Assembly (NCBI GenBank): GCA_018343915.1 | Contig: JABRWF010000002.1 | Coordinates: 5,332,001 to 5,396,000 of the forward strand | Length of the DNA: 64,000 nt | Direction of reading: 5' to 3' | From: Agroathelia rolfsii | Lineage: Eukaryota; Basidiomycota; Agaricomycetes; Amylocorticiales; Amylocorticiaceae | Part shown: one piece after another, positions 1 through 13,165 of the stretch | How the letters are laid out: each line of letters opens with the position of its first letter | Numbering within the stretch: the first letter of the stretch is position 1 | Translations under genes and position numbers: made by a program | The notes under the pieces: generated by a model | What the model was told of the DNA's origin: nothing | The model's input: the letters and a program-made list of their open reading frames with translations, nothing else | Databases searched by the model: none

Positions 1-796
1 TTGAAAGGTAGACTATCGTAGCACAAGCTCTGGCTTGGCGGTGAGAATCATCGGAATCTGCAGTACTGCGAAGTTGTTCTTCATACTATGAATGATCAGA
101 ACGGAGAGAAACCTTCATGAGACAACGGAAGCCCTACTTGAGCAGCGGATGTTAGAATGCTGGATGCTGTAGTATGGTTTCCTTGTTCTGGCAATGGGTC
201 GCTCTCGCATTCTTTCAACACGCGCAAATAACTAGCAGAAGCGTACCCGAAAGCAGAGCAGCAGTATTGCTCGACACTTGAAGGATATGTATCAGAGCTG
301 GAGAAGCAACCGTATGAGACAAGATATCATATGCAGCCTCTAATTCAACCAACTTTCAATCCCTGGTGACGACTCTAGACCAGCCTCAATCAGGCGAAAG
401 GCAGCATATCTCACTATGAAATACGGATGTCAAGAGATAAATAACTTGACATATCTCAAACGATGCTCACTAGCAGAAGTTAGTTCACCATCTTCATCTG
501 CCGAAGCAGTCGGACCAGATATGTTCCACAGATTTACGCCTTGAGAGCATGATGGTTCCAGGTAAGTCAATTCACTACCAAGGTGATAGAGATCTACCTT
601 CACAATCAAGTTCATCCGCGACGTCGGACCACTTCTTGATTGAACGAGGTCTACCTGCAACGAAGGCCTCTGCCAGATGTGCGACTCTATGTAAATCTGG
701 AATCAGCGACCCTTGTGCGCCTAAGTTGGTGGTTTTCAGCTTGGGCTTGATCGAAACGAGGAGATCTGGACGGAATGCAAGTTCATCCCCAAGCAT
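1..796 (-). CDS. SPO22: SPO22/ZIP4-like meiosis protein, 5' part (partial)
   Basis: This is the N-terminal part of a SPO22/ZIP4 family TPR protein. In fungi the family acts in meiotic crossover control and synaptonemal complex assembly. Predicted exons (minus strand): 796-598, 539-471, 413-354, 297-247, 187-138 and 85-1, where the gene leaves the window. Every junction has GT..AG borders and keeps the frame. Joined, the exons read through family-like segments: HLAEAF, ADELDCEGVNLWN, MRYAAFRLIEAGLE, IETLIHILQVSS, SSILTSAAQYEEQLR and RACATIVYLS. The family assignment rests on remembered similarity of these segments. The ATG at 796 was chosen because a stop lies just upstream in frame; a further 5' exon is possible. 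The stop of the next gene (1150) is about 350 bp away and both genes are on the minus strand. Confidence 0.85.
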
Positions 797-1149
797 TGCG
801 ATGATTCTTTTCTAGGCACCTCGAATAGACTCATATGTCTCTTTTACTGCTTGTGGAATGTGTGCTCCTTCACTTATTTGAGGCGTGCTTGACATCCTGA
901 GCGAGGAAAAGGTATGTGTTATCGAACGTCAATGTACGTATGAAGCTGGCTTGACCTGTGGCGCATACTGGTCGCGCTTGTGGCTACGAAGGCTAGTACT
1001 CACGTGATCGCCGCCAGAAATACAAAAATCTAATATTTCCTTGAGAGAAACGGTTCAATGCACTGGCACTGAGCCAGTAACCGGTCTATTGATACTTGAT
1101 ACAAATCACCAGTCATTATAGTACTGACGGCGTCATGCTATGGACGGTA
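797..1149. other. Intergenic, SPO22 upstream region
   Basis: About 350 bp lie between the GCG1 stop and the SPO22 start. The stretch must hold the SPO22 promoter and the GCG1 3' UTR. No further open frame or recognisable element was seen. Confidence 0.5.
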
Positions 1150-2956
1150 TCAGTCTCCATTGCCTTGCTCATGTAAATGGTCCAGAGCCTTGGCTTCTGT
1201 CGCCTGCAATTTCTCCTCTGTATCTAAACCATCTAGCTTACGGATCCTGGCCTTTTGTACAATTTCAAATAAGCATGAGTAATTTCCAGGTTAATTAAAG
1301 TGGAACTTCACCTCTAGGGCATGGAGATGTGAATCGTGCGATTCCGGCGCGAGCTCACGAATGGCTTTGGCAAGAGAATAAAAATATTCCTGATGAACAT
1401 CGGTATGAGTAAACCGGTAAATAGCGAGATAGAAGCGGAGCCCAAGACAAGAACAGAACCCAAAATACACCACTCTTATAAGTAATGGGGGAAAAGTATA
1501 TTGACTGTCACCTTATTGGGGCCTGATGGCCCGACGGATCGCCATATGCGCTGAGCAAGGGTATCTAATGGCTCATATCCAACTGCAAGTCACGGTAGGG
1601 GGGTTGAAGCAAGAAACATAATAAGTATCCTTGATATGAACTCAAACAAATCCGACTTACGAAAAGAAGGGTTGTCGTTACGACCAACGTAGCACTACAT
1701 GAAATATTAGTATCGGTGTATCATAGGCCATTTTGTGCAAAGAGCTTCGAAGCGCGTACATATGCCTAACCACAAGACAATTGATGAGAGAGTAGTTTGA
1801 TTAGACTAGATAGACCAAGGCTTACGTTCGGTATAATAACCCGGTCACGACCATCCACCTTTCCATAGATGTCCAGGGTCTCTAGAGTGTATCCATCCTG
1901 ATCTTCCATGTTAGCTGGAAGATATCGCCCGGAAGAACGAGAATAAACGTGCCTTTTCTCTATGATCTATGCGCAGCAAACACAGCCTCAGCAGTGCATT
2001 TCATCCAACATGTATGACAATCGATGGGTGCTAACACACCTAAATAGGCGCGAACCTCGGCCTCATATTCAGGGTCAATGGTATATGCAATTCCTTCAGA
2101 AAGTCAAAACAGGAAAATAAAAAAAGATCAGAGATGCATTCAAAAAAAAAAAACGTCGAAGAATGGTGCCTTTACCCCATACGGTGTCCTCATCCGGAAA
2201 TGGGTCCTAAGAATGCAGTAAACTATCATCAATACCCATCCATCGACACAACCAAGCATAAGAACTATATTGCCAAGTCAAAACAGCCAAATAGCCTGAC
2301 TCACCTGCCCAGAGAATTTATCCCAGTCATCTTTATGTACCAGGGTTACGACCCGTCCCGGATTCTTCAAATATGAATATGGTAAATATAAAGAGACACC
2401 AATAAAAACGCCTATGCGTCTATAGTAATCATCGGTTGACAAGAATAGTGTACCTACTTCCGGTGTACCTCTATGATCATGCGATTCCTGGTAATTTCCT
2501 GCTATTAACCAACCTAGAACGGACTGTATAGTATTGTCTTTCAGACTGACCTGTGCAAACCGGCGAACATATCCTTTCAGAAATCCTGGAACTATTTGAG
2601 ACGCGAGGAAAGTATTCCCGAAGGTTCATTATGAGTAACGATCACAGTTCGTTCAAGGGTTGATTGGGATGTGCAGTACTTGACTTGATGACATGAGGAG
2701 GAGGCTAAATACCAAACACCAAGGATATTCATCAGTAAACGAGAAATGGCAAAGCACAATTCCTTTATTCCTCGATCCATCGTGATTCATTCCATGAAGC
2801 GATAGGATGATTCACCCCTCGATCCTGTTGGTGATGATACTTGCCTTGAAAATCAGAGAGCCGTAACCAAAGACCGTAAAAGTCTAGAAAACCATTGAGT
2901 CTTTCCCATCGGATCATATCGAGAGTGCGAGTTAAGCTCAAAATGCCCCATACCAT
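1150..2956 (-). CDS. GCG1: ChaC-type glutathione-specific gamma-glutamylcyclotransferase
   Basis: Cytosolic enzyme that cleaves glutathione to 5-oxoproline and Cys-Gly. Predicted 219 aa from 15 exons: 2956-2954, 2883-2845, 2704-2680, 2591-2551, 2487-2458, 2364-2305, 2206-2176, 2093-2040, 1966-1953, 1897-1826, 1765-1760, 1694-1661, 1582-1512, 1389-1312, 1251-1150. Family motifs appear in order: VFGYGSLIF (substrate loop), PGFLKGYVRRFAQ, DHRGTPENPGRVVTLV, VWGIAYTI, YLDHREKDGYTLE (the Glu of the REK motif is the expected catalytic residue), YVGRNDNPSFLG, VGPSGPNKEY and HLHALEARI. Length agrees with eukaryotic ChaC2-like proteins plus a short acidic C-terminal tail. Oddities: the first exon is only the ATG, two introns use GC donors (after 2845 and after 1953), and exon 11 has only 6 nt. 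All are needed to restore the family alignment. The gene looks functional. Confidence 0.9.
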
Positions 2957-3459
2957 AATCGAATATTGTTCACTAGTAGTAGTAGTCTAACAGAGGTTAC
3001 GATAATATCATTGTGCCGAGTTTGCACGTCATCATGCCAGTGTCGAGCAAGCACATGACCGTCACAGAACAAGTTTACAACTCCGCTAGGGGCTAGCAGC
3101 TGTTGGTAGATTGCCACCTTTCTAACCAAAAGCCAACGATATTGACTCCTATTTAATTGTAATGATAATACGTTCGTACGATTAAAGAAAAGAAACCGAG
3201 TATGCTCATCAGTCCGCAGAAAAGCGCTGGTATACTAAAAAAAAAAAAGAGAAAAAGCGGACTGCAAAGAAAAGGCATGCGTGCTGACAAGAAAATAAGG
3301 TCTGAATGTGCAAGGAAGGGGAAAAAAGAATGGCTATTGCCAGTTGTTACGGCAATTTATAATAGGGCCCGGGAGGAAATGAGGGATGACGATCGTAAGC
3401 ACACATGTCGCTGCCCATAAATCTTTCGGATTATCGAAAGAACAAACACAGAGGACTGC
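2957..3459. other. Intergenic between CHS7 and GCG1
   Basis: About 500 bp with the GCG1 promoter and the CHS7 3' end. It is A-rich near 3230-3330. An open frame at 3202-3420 (+) is lysine-rich low-complexity sequence and was not accepted as a gene. Confidence 0.5.
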
Positions 3460-4852
3460 CTAGAACCGGTCATTGGACGGAGGATAACCGCGTGCGTTGT
3501 ATCCACCCTTTGCATACAACTGTTGACCGCTGACACCGCCCACAAGACTGGCTGGAGCACCACCGTGGTAGTTGCTTGCCGAATCTTGTTCCGAGTAATC
3601 GTCCATGCCCCCAGAGCGGTCGGAGAGTAGGGGATCTTTGACTTCCCAGACTGCTGCCTTGTTGCCCACTGAGAATTCGAGATCTTCACGCTATATAATG
3701 AAGCAAAACAGAAAGATGAAGAAGATGTATTGAGAACGGAAAGGGCGCAAGACTGACCGTAATCGAATCCCAGTACTTATAAACCATCATGACGCTCAAA
3801 AGCATGCAGAGAGTGAAGAAGAACAGGCCATCGATGTAATGTGCGATGGCATTGCAGATGGTTACGCTGAACGCAAACAGGATAACCTGGGCAACGGTGA
3901 AGAAGGCGGCACCAAACACAATATCACCAATTGGCCATCGATCATCAAGGGTACGGAACACGAGAACAAGCTGAGAGACGACGTAGATGGCGGTGCAGAT
4001 TAACGGCCAGAGGATGTAGATGATCCAAAGTCCCATCGGCTTTGAATAGCTAAATGATGCAAAGCCTTTGAAGGTAGCGATAGCGACGAAGAATGAAACC
4101 CCAAAGACGACGAGGCATGATATTCTGAGAAGCTGTTGGATATTAGAAAAGTTGTTTAAAAGTAATCCATGGATGCAAGTTCCACTGACCCATAACGAGA
4201 CTGGTGTACCGTCTTCTGCAAATTGGAAACCGACAAAACCGTTGATGAGAAGACAACAATATGTCGCTGCCACTAGGCCTGTGTAGACTGCTGCAAACCA
4301 CTAATTTCGAAAACGAACTGGTAAGCTATTAAGAAAAATTCTACTCCTGAACCGAGACTCACGACATAAACAGGACTATATGTGGGGATAATACCAGAGT
4401 CCAGGAAGAATGCCAAAAGCTCGATGATGGCATACATATAGAAAAACATTACGATTTCCTTTCGACCTATCGTACAACATCTTCAGACCTCTAACGGCTA
4501 GCAAATTGAATTATTTTGGCTCAGAATAACTGACCTACAGCAGTGTATTTACTGCGAATATGGAAGATCATGATGGCAGTCATAATAAGGGCGACAATGT
4601 GGATGAAGCATGTTGCTGCAGAAATAGTGTTAAGTTTTAGTTGGCTATCCCGAGTGACAGAGCTTTGGCGGCTCGAGAGAGCATGATAGCGGGACAAAGA
4701 GTCTCACAAGGTTGGAAGATAAGAGTGCCAGCAATGTCTACGTTTCTACTATAACATGATGGCTCGATCCCCTGATCAGTACCGACGAGAGGACAGACGA
4801 TGAGCGCAGCAGTCTCGCAGATTCCGTCGAATGATCCGAAAGAGACCCCCAT
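3460..4852 (-). CDS. CHS7: Chitin synthase export chaperone Chs7
   Basis: ER membrane chaperone needed for export of the Chs3-type chitin synthase to the cell surface. Predicted 348 aa from six exons: 4852-4708, 4615-4535, 4466-4363, 4300-4190, 4132-3758, 3690-3460; all introns are GT..AG. The N-terminus has the family pattern [20 protein letters not shown] followed by a Cys-Tyr-x-R motif. Six or seven hydrophobic spans follow, with the diagnostic [38 protein letters not shown] and [11 protein letters not shown]. The C-terminus is a polar Gly/Ser/Asp-rich tail of about 75 aa. Length and topology match Chs7/Csh3-like proteins. Its upstream side is the 10-kb gene-poor stretch. Confidence 0.95.
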
Positions 4853-5537
4853 AAGCGTATGACGAAGACGAAGAGCTACTCAGAGAGGACGGGTACTCGT
4901 TGAAAAAGGGGGGCAGGCGGGCGGGCTAATAGAATTAAGACTTGAGGACTGTTGAAACTTAGAAAGAAAGAGGGAAAGTGGACTTTGAGAGTATAACGTC
5001 ACAGACGATGACAACGACGACGACGGCCACAGCGACGACGGGGTGCGCTGCCCCAATTGGAACTCAGCCACAGCTCATTTCCCTGTCACAAACTCCGACA
5101 TGACTGAATTCAGCATACTCTCATCACCACTCAAAGTGTCCTGCACTCTCGAAACATTCCATCTCTCATGTGTTTATATATGGTGTCTCCGAATGTGCTC
5201 TCCGAAATAGCTCTGATAATATGCTAATGTCAGAAGAGAAGAAGTCTGTTGTCGCCGCTGGGTCTTATGTTCATCCCGCCTCTAGCCATCAGCATCTTAT
5301 CCCCTCACGGTTACAATCATGCTCCTGCTGACTTCTGGCTCCTTGTAGTTCATCATTTAGCGAAATCAGTTATAGTGGTGTTATTTATGAGAAAGCGATG
5401 CATCGCACATATCAACAGTGGGAGGCCGAATTATTTGCATTGCTGTCAACCTGGGTCTTATCTTGCGGCGCCGTTTCAGAATCGAATTCAGACAGCCCCA
5501 CTCCGATTCGCCTCCTTTCTCTCCACAATTATACAAT

Positions 5538-5555
5538 AGCTGCGCTAGCGCAGCT
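5538..5555. repeat. 18-bp perfect palindrome
   Basis: AGCTGCGCTAGCGCAGCT is its own reverse complement over all 18 bases. It lies about 690 bp upstream of the CHS7 start. It could be a dimer-type binding site or a small cruciform; the function is unknown. Confidence 0.6.
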
Positions 5556-8500
5556 GAAGGGATCCGGGGAATCAGCGTGGTCACACAATACGTGCACAAC
5601 AAACCAGAAAGATGAACGGTCATGGGCAGGAAGGAAGGAGGCTGTTCCCTTCCTTCCATATCAAACAACGGAAAGGAACTCTATCATCATCTAGACTCAA
5701 GATTTTGAAATGTTACAAGAACGTTCGCGTCCCTCTGGACCTTACTTGTTCCACCATCTCACGGATAGATGGGTCTACTTGGCCCACCTGACCGCTCGGT
5801 GCTGTCTCACTGTTCTCGCGCAGCAGAGGTGGCTATCGATCAGGGTGATAGGGCAGACACATGCAATCAAATAGGCTGCCGAACAAAGATGGCTTGTAGT
5901 CCCATGAATGATTCATGATTATACAACGATGATGGCGACGCATGGCGGAAGTACGATCCTAGACTTGAGTGTCTTATGGCTAGCCTTACACGCAACACTC
6001 GGCAAGTTTTAGAAGTTGCTACGGCGCTCCTTGCTTGGTTCGTCTTGAGCCTGGGGGCACACGTGAAAACGTAGTGTATCCCCAAGGACAATTGCCAAAA
6101 AAGGGTGCGTCTCTCATTCATCACTAGCATCCGCCGTCACCGGACCTGTGACCCGAGATTCCTATCCAATTCAATGCTCTTGTCCCAGCCTGTCCTCCAA
6201 ACGGGTGTGAAACCGGCCTTCTCCTCGGGGGATTCTCACATCAACTTCCTTCTCTTTTTTGTTTTCGCCTTTCATTCATTTTTTTTTTCCTCCTCTGCTT
6301 CGCGAGGCACTGGGGCACGCCTTCCTAAACAGGTCCATTTGCCGTTATACGCACGGCTGTTCCCCGCCATCGAGCGCCCTTTTTGGCTGATCAGAAGTCT
6401 ATCTTCATTTATATATCTAGCTCGTACTTGCATGGGTCATACTTTTTTTTTGATGCTCCTGCCGTTTGAATCCTAATCCCAGTCCAAATGCAATGTAACA
6501 ACATGTTTACAGGGTGCTGAGAACACTCTGGTCTGGACCCCCTACACCCCACTTCCAACACACACAATCATCCCCTGCCTCTTCGGTGGCTGGTTTCCAT
6601 ACAGGAATAGGGCTGGTAAATGTATGTTCAGGTCCACGGAAACAATATCCCTTCATTGTCTGGGGAACACCCATAGCACATAGAATGGAATTGGACTTGA
6701 ATGAATTACATGCGCATCTTTGCAAATTTTGTTCGTGAGTGTTCGTTCTTACCCTGCGGTGTTCACCTCGGAAGCCGTCGAAACCCTAAGAAGACTGATT
6801 CCTCATCTCTTCATGTCTTGGTAGCTACATAGTTTGTGGTCCTTAAACTGTGGAGACGCTAACCCTTCGCTATGGGACAGCTTCTAGCGAATGCTTCGTT
6901 AGCTTTTATTTCATCATCGGAGCGCTCATATCATTGATATTGCCGCAGCTGATCCAGGAGAAAATGAGTCCGCGTGTACAGTATTCTTCCCTACCAAGCA
7001 CAAAGTAGTAACGAAAAAAATAGCATCTAAATTTGCATCTCACTCTTCGGATCTGAGAAAAATATTCCAAGCCAAAGATCCCCGTCTGTAGCATAAGCAT
7101 ACCGCATGCGCAAGCGGGTAGGGCACACCGTTTCATTGTTGGTGTAGTCGTCATCAGCATCAGCATCATTGCCATGATCAGCAAAACAATTCCGTTGCAT
7201 TCGCTCTTTTTTTCGCCGGTATCTGTCTATCTTTCTCTTTCCGTATCTGTTAGGGACTGCCTGTGTGTATTACGTGTATATGTTCGGGTCCTCTTCAAAC
7301 TTTTACATTCTCTTCTCCTCTCCATTATGCATCATAGTATTGAAAACACGTTTTTATTGTGCACATTCGTGATCCGACCGACGAGAATGGTGAACCCCCT
7401 CTTATAGTTTAGGATATCCGATCTATTTACACCAATAAGAATGTAATCTCCTGTATTTTCTACATTGGCAATTACCAATAAAGGAATATACTGCCAGGTT
7501 CAAGTTCCGACAATGATAACAGTTCGTTGACAACGATGACAATCGATCATGACACCAATGGCAACCCAGCAGCTGTTTTGTTCTTGTTCACCTGGCATCC
7601 TTTTTTTACGTGTCTCTGCTTCGGCATTGTTGAACGGCGGTGGATAGGGATGGACGCCGACTCGCAAGACTAAGAATACCATTGCACATGCGCATATGTG
7701 TTCAGGGAGTATCAATGTCTCCCAATGGATCGCTCTGTTTCATTCCCACGCTGATCTTCTCCCTTATTTTGAATACTATGCATAGAAGGAAGAATGAACG
7801 TGTGCACTGTGCGCACGGCATGTGCCGGTTAAGACCGTAGCCGTGACCGGTCCAGGCGAGACAGAGCCTCCTTCTCTCCACTTGGCTACCGCACACTTTG
7901 CGGATTGATTGAAGGAGACTAAGAAAGGAATCGATCGGGTTTACTAATCGGTCCCGGCACTGATGATGCAATGATGTGTCTGTTGGGTCCGTCTGGTGCA
8001 TATCTCTTGCTGTTGTTGGTACAAACTTACTATATGCGGTTAGCTGGCTAGGTGTGTATGATGGTCACTGTAAGTCGTATGAAGCTTCACAAGACTATCG
8101 AACGATGTGATCGAAAACAAAAGTTACGAAAGCTGGCCTGTCAAGGCTCCAAGGTCCACGGAGAAACTGTTAGTAAAGCAAAATGGAGCTGAGGAACTTG
8201 CTGTACATGGATGTCACTAAGAAATTGCTAGTTCGTTCATATGCAATAACTCGGCACCCGTAGTATCGCTTCAATATATTGAACTTGGCGAATGGATGTG
8301 GAACCTGGAGGGTTGTCACTGGCACTGTTGTCGCATACAAGGTTCAGGACCCCGGTGTCCGGGGTACACTAGTCCATAACGCGTAACACCCTGAAGATAT
8401 AACACTCAATTCAATTTTATCGTTCACTTTTTTTTGGTCGCATTAAATTAGATTAATAATAACTTTTCTCTATAGGCGGCAACATCCATAACAAGAGTTC

Positions 8501-11500
8501 CTCGACCGGGCGGACATGATCACCATCTGATCAAAATCCCGGACTCAGGCTCGTCGGACTTGGACTCGGAGCTTGGCATGGTGGTTGGCTCAGAATCCGC
8601 CAACCAACGCCGACAGACATGCGTGGTATGCATGCAATTTATTCGGGAAAAAAGTCCTCTTATGTTCCTGGTGACGCCAGTTATTCTTCTGGTTCTGGCC
8701 ACTTACTAATTACGAGGCAGACAATACCCAAACGTGGAACTGCGTTGTTAGACTAGGTAAGCTTGCCGCACAGCTATATCCTTGTATGTATAGAACACGT
8801 AGCAGCCTCTACAAGTTCTTTGCGCTACACATCAAGTTGGTACAAGGATTAGCCTATCGTGAGCCCTGGTTCTCAGGCTAGATGGCTAGTGACCCGACTC
8901 CACGCTTTTTTTTTTTGCCGTATCAATGTATCCATATGTGTAGACAGTTACAGTAGGCGATATACATTTGCCCTTTTTTGGATTATCATAAAGTGTTCCC
9001 GGATTCTTGTAAGCGTTTGGCAGTGCTACCGAGTGCACTGGAAATACTATGTGTTGTGTTCTTGCTCTTGTTGGTGCTGCATACGTGTGAAATGAGACCG
9101 ACCGTGTGCGCTCCGAGGTTGAATCAACTGTTTGTTTGATCTTGGGGATTCCGTTATTGGAACTCCGGCCCGCTCGGGCAATGACTTGTGAGCCAGTTTC
9201 CTTTTTTGCAGGATAGATACACGCCTAAAGTTGTCCGTCTTTGCACAGCGTTGTCATTGTCATTGCAATCATGGCGTCATACATTTGACCAATGCCCTCC
9301 CCAAAGTTCATTCTCCTTTTGCTTTTGGGACTGCACGAACAGTTCACATATCTCATTTGCTTCATTTGATCAATCGCGCCCGCCGATGAGCTGATGACGC
9401 ATCGCACCCACGGTTATAGATGGCGAGTGATAACGAAACAGTTGAAGCTCAGGCAGGTTCATTATATCGATGACCCTGCTCCTATTTTCTTTCCATCAAC
9501 GATGCATCAGCATGTCCTATTTGATTATTCGCTTGTAGAACTCCGAGCTTGGCGAAATAGATCACCAAAAACAAAGCACGGGGCTCAAGTGCCAGGTGAA
9601 CTCGAAGCAAAGTTTCATATTCTAACATGCCAACGATAGGATGGTCCGTCCACGTCGCTATTCTATGACTTCTGTTTCTCTTCTCTGTTTCCAATAACGA
9701 AGTTCAACCCGAGTCTATTTTCTTGTCGGATCCCCCGCGCCACCCTTACATCCATCAATGAAAGGCAAAGAGGACTTTTCCTGGTTCCCTCGTCGACAAT
9801 GACAAAAAGGCTTTCCTTTTTCCGTTCTCAGAGAAAATTGACACAATCCGGGAAAACTTGATTTTTGCATTGACACAACAGTGGCATTTAAATCAAACAA
9901 TTGCACCCTACTAAGTAATACACTTGACCTAAACACTGCCTTTTTTTCTTTTTTTTACATACCCTCGCGCGCTTGCGAACTTGGAACTTGGCATTTTGGC
10001 TGCCACTGATACATTTGCACCACCATCGGCTCTTCGTCCTGTACCGGCTCCGACGGAAAGTCACATATATATACATCATCGGATGCTGATGCTGTAACCG
10101 CTGCAACCCAACGGTGGCAAACAACTTAGACGGCAACCTCCTCGGCGAATATTTTGCGCATCCGGATCTGATTGGCTTGCATCACACCAGGCACACATCT
10201 GTACTGAATCCGAATGTGGGACAATAGGTAAGTATGCGGGAATACTGAATGTCAATCAAGAACCCTGCGACACCATCCGGGCTAATACGGAATGGACCAG
10301 CTGTGATGGTCTCTCTCTGGCTTCATAGCACATGCCAACTAGTTCCTGATATGCTGTATGATCATGATCCATTGGGGCCTTTTTTCCGTTGACGAAGCCT
10401 CGGTCCAAAAACAGAAGCGGTGATGTCAATCTGATATTCTTACACACCGGTGGCTATTGTATTGCTTCAAGTTTTGACTCTACACATGCTATGATCAACA
10501 GAATTGTGGCTAAGCTACCCTGCCTGCATGATCGGAATGAGCGCGCACTCTTGGATTCTCGGGGCATGACCCTTTCTCTCAATGTAGCTTCCTTACTATC
10601 TTCGAAGTTAGATTTGTTCCCCAATTATCTCCAATAGAAGCCGCCGGTAAAACTCCAAGGGTTCCGCGAGTCTTCCTAGACTAAAGCAGAATACATTGGG
10701 GACACGTATGAAAGAATATGCAACTTCGCGCTGGTGTCTCTGAAGGCTTTCATTGATTGTTACGTTTCTCCGGCATGCTGCAGCATGAATACTGACGGCT
10801 ACATGACACAATAGATGATCGGTCGGAAACAGCTATATCTTTCTTTGTCCTCAAGGAACAGCTGTAATACCTGTTGTATGCCATAAATCGGCTGCTTACC
10901 CTTTCAGGCATAGATACATCTTGTTCCTTGTCTCTGTCCCTTTGTTCATTTCGTTGCATATCATCCTAGCAGACCCTATACCTGAGCTTGCCACATGCAT
11001 GTAAACGTATCAGGTCGCATCACCGCCGTAATCATATGCGAGGAGTATGTATGGAAACAACTATACTGGCTTGCCACTCGACTATGAAGGTAGCTACCGC
11101 CTTCTTGATGATAAAATGATTATGGCACGGATGGAACAAATAATACCGTTATGGAATTCAACACGAGTGATATTTGAATACTGGTACATTCTCGGTGTCG
11201 CTTGGTCCTTTATCTATCCATCTATCATCCATCCATCACTAAATCACGCCTATTCTTTAATCCGCTCGTCTTACAGCTACGATAAGCCATCCCCATCCCT
11301 GCTATAATCATGGCGCCACTGCGGACCGCCATCGTTCTAATGTAGTCACAGGTCATGCGGAAGTAGAAGCCCGTGTTCAAGTAAGACGGATGGGACTATA
11401 ACAAAAGCAGCTGAATCCGCTGAAGAGGCATGCATATGTATCGACGCTATGTATAATGACAGGATAACAGAATGACGGATATCAATCTTATTCCCTTTCT

Positions 11501-13129
11501 CTTCAAGCTCATGATTTCCGTCTGCCCTCACTTGGTATTCTATGAACCAGCCGTTGATCGAGTTAATTTATAGAAAATTCTCGCTAATGCTACAAATATA
11601 ACATGCTAGCTAGACGTCGACCAGTACCAAGCCATATGAAACGTGATGTATTTATTCATCAGTAACACCAGGTGCCATTCTCAACATGAACGAATATGCT
11701 CAAAGTTCGTACGGGCGTGAATCTAAGGTGATAACATCTAGAAGGTTTCGAATTCGATATTGTGGTCGTATGATGTGTGATGATACTGTAATGATGCTAG
11801 TGTCAAAAAAGACCTGGAAGGAAGGGTTTGGGGCGCGGCGGTGCTCGCACCTTCGACCACGCCGCTCATCTGCCACGACCATCGACTTCATCCACGCACC
11901 CATCATACAGTTGCCTTGTGTAGGTTCCCAGCGGCCCTTGTACTGAATAGGCGAGGTAAAGGCTCTTCTTCTTCGCCCGTTGGCGCCACTGCGCTGACCG
12001 ATAAAGTCATTTTTTTCTATATCCGATAATCCATCCGGTAAGCATCTTGGGCGCCTCGTTCGCCGTATCATGTATGCCAACAGCCGGGCGTGATGAATGT
12101 GTGGACATCACAATCCGCTTTCTTCTTTCTTTTTTCCCGCTCGTTCTTTATTAGCACGGCAACCAAAAAGCCCCGCGGGCCCGAACAGCAACCAAGGTTT
12201 GCATGTCCGCGTTTTTCTGCAACCTTTTTTTTTTTTGTGTGTTTGGCGGCTATACCACACACACGCGGAGCCTTCTAGATCTCATGCTGTCGCACCGTCA
12301 TCATCATCATCATCTTCTCCCGTAACACACTATTCAACAACTCAACAATCATTTTTACTCCCGTTTTGGTAAATTAATGCAAAAAAAAACAACAACAATA
12401 AATAATATGATACAACAAACGAATGTGACATGACAGGCGAAAGGCGGTCCAGATTTTCTACGAGGAGTAAGAAAGTTTTTTTTTTTTTTTTCTTCCGGAT
12501 ATATCGGCTTGGCGACAGCGACGACGGCGGCGGCGCCAGTGAAATGTAAATCTAACAAAGAGAAGAAGAAGAAGAAGAAGAAGAAAAAGACATGAGCAAT
12601 AAGATGAATTGCCCTGACATTCTCAATTTCCCTGTAATCACGAATTTGAAACTTTTTTTTCTTTCTTTCTTTCTTTCTTTGTTCTTCTATTTTCTATTAC
12701 ATTTACTTATTCCCCTCCTTCTGGGCTCCCTTGCCCTGTTTTCCGCCCGCGCAAAAAAAGTAAATAAAATCAAAAAATCAAAAAACGCTAACGTGTTTAT
12801 TACTCTAGGTGGGAAAAGGGGTTGTTGTGGGGTGAAGCATGTGGTCATTGCGCTACGATTCCATTTTACTATAATATATACGCTGTTTGAGATACACGCA
12901 TGCTCCATAGTTTGCAAATAAATGAATATTGCGTTTATGGGATGATATACAGAAGTCTTTTGGACGGATTGAGAAAAAAAAAGGGGGTGGGGTGGGGTGG
13001 GGACCGAGTGCAAACGAACTGGGTTGATTATCATCGCATGCAATCCTAATCACTTCTGCTGCCCCCAGCGCAGCCAGCTCAAATCATTCAAACCGCCTGG
13101 TCGGGTCTGAGGAGCATAGCAATAGCAAT

Positions 13130-13134
<5 letters not shown>

Positions 13135-13163
<29 letters not shown>
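13135..13163. repeat. (GA)n microsatellite
   Basis: Uninterrupted GA dinucleotide run of about 29 bases in the non-coding stretch downstream of the cyclin gene. Confidence 0.95.

Positions 13164-13165
<2 letters not shown>

Noticed and set aside
1712..1726. 15-mer ATCGGTGTATCATAG shared with 58060-58074, and partly with 23088-23099
   Set aside because: A few shared 15-mers are expected by chance in 64 kb; flanks do not align and one copy is inside a GCG1 intron.
5398..5694. 98-codon open frame on + strand
   Set aside because: Looks partly protein-like but has overlapping alternative frames, no family motif and no splice context.
11700..12080. 126-codon open frame on - strand
   Set aside because: No motifs, irregular composition, no splice partners; likely chance.
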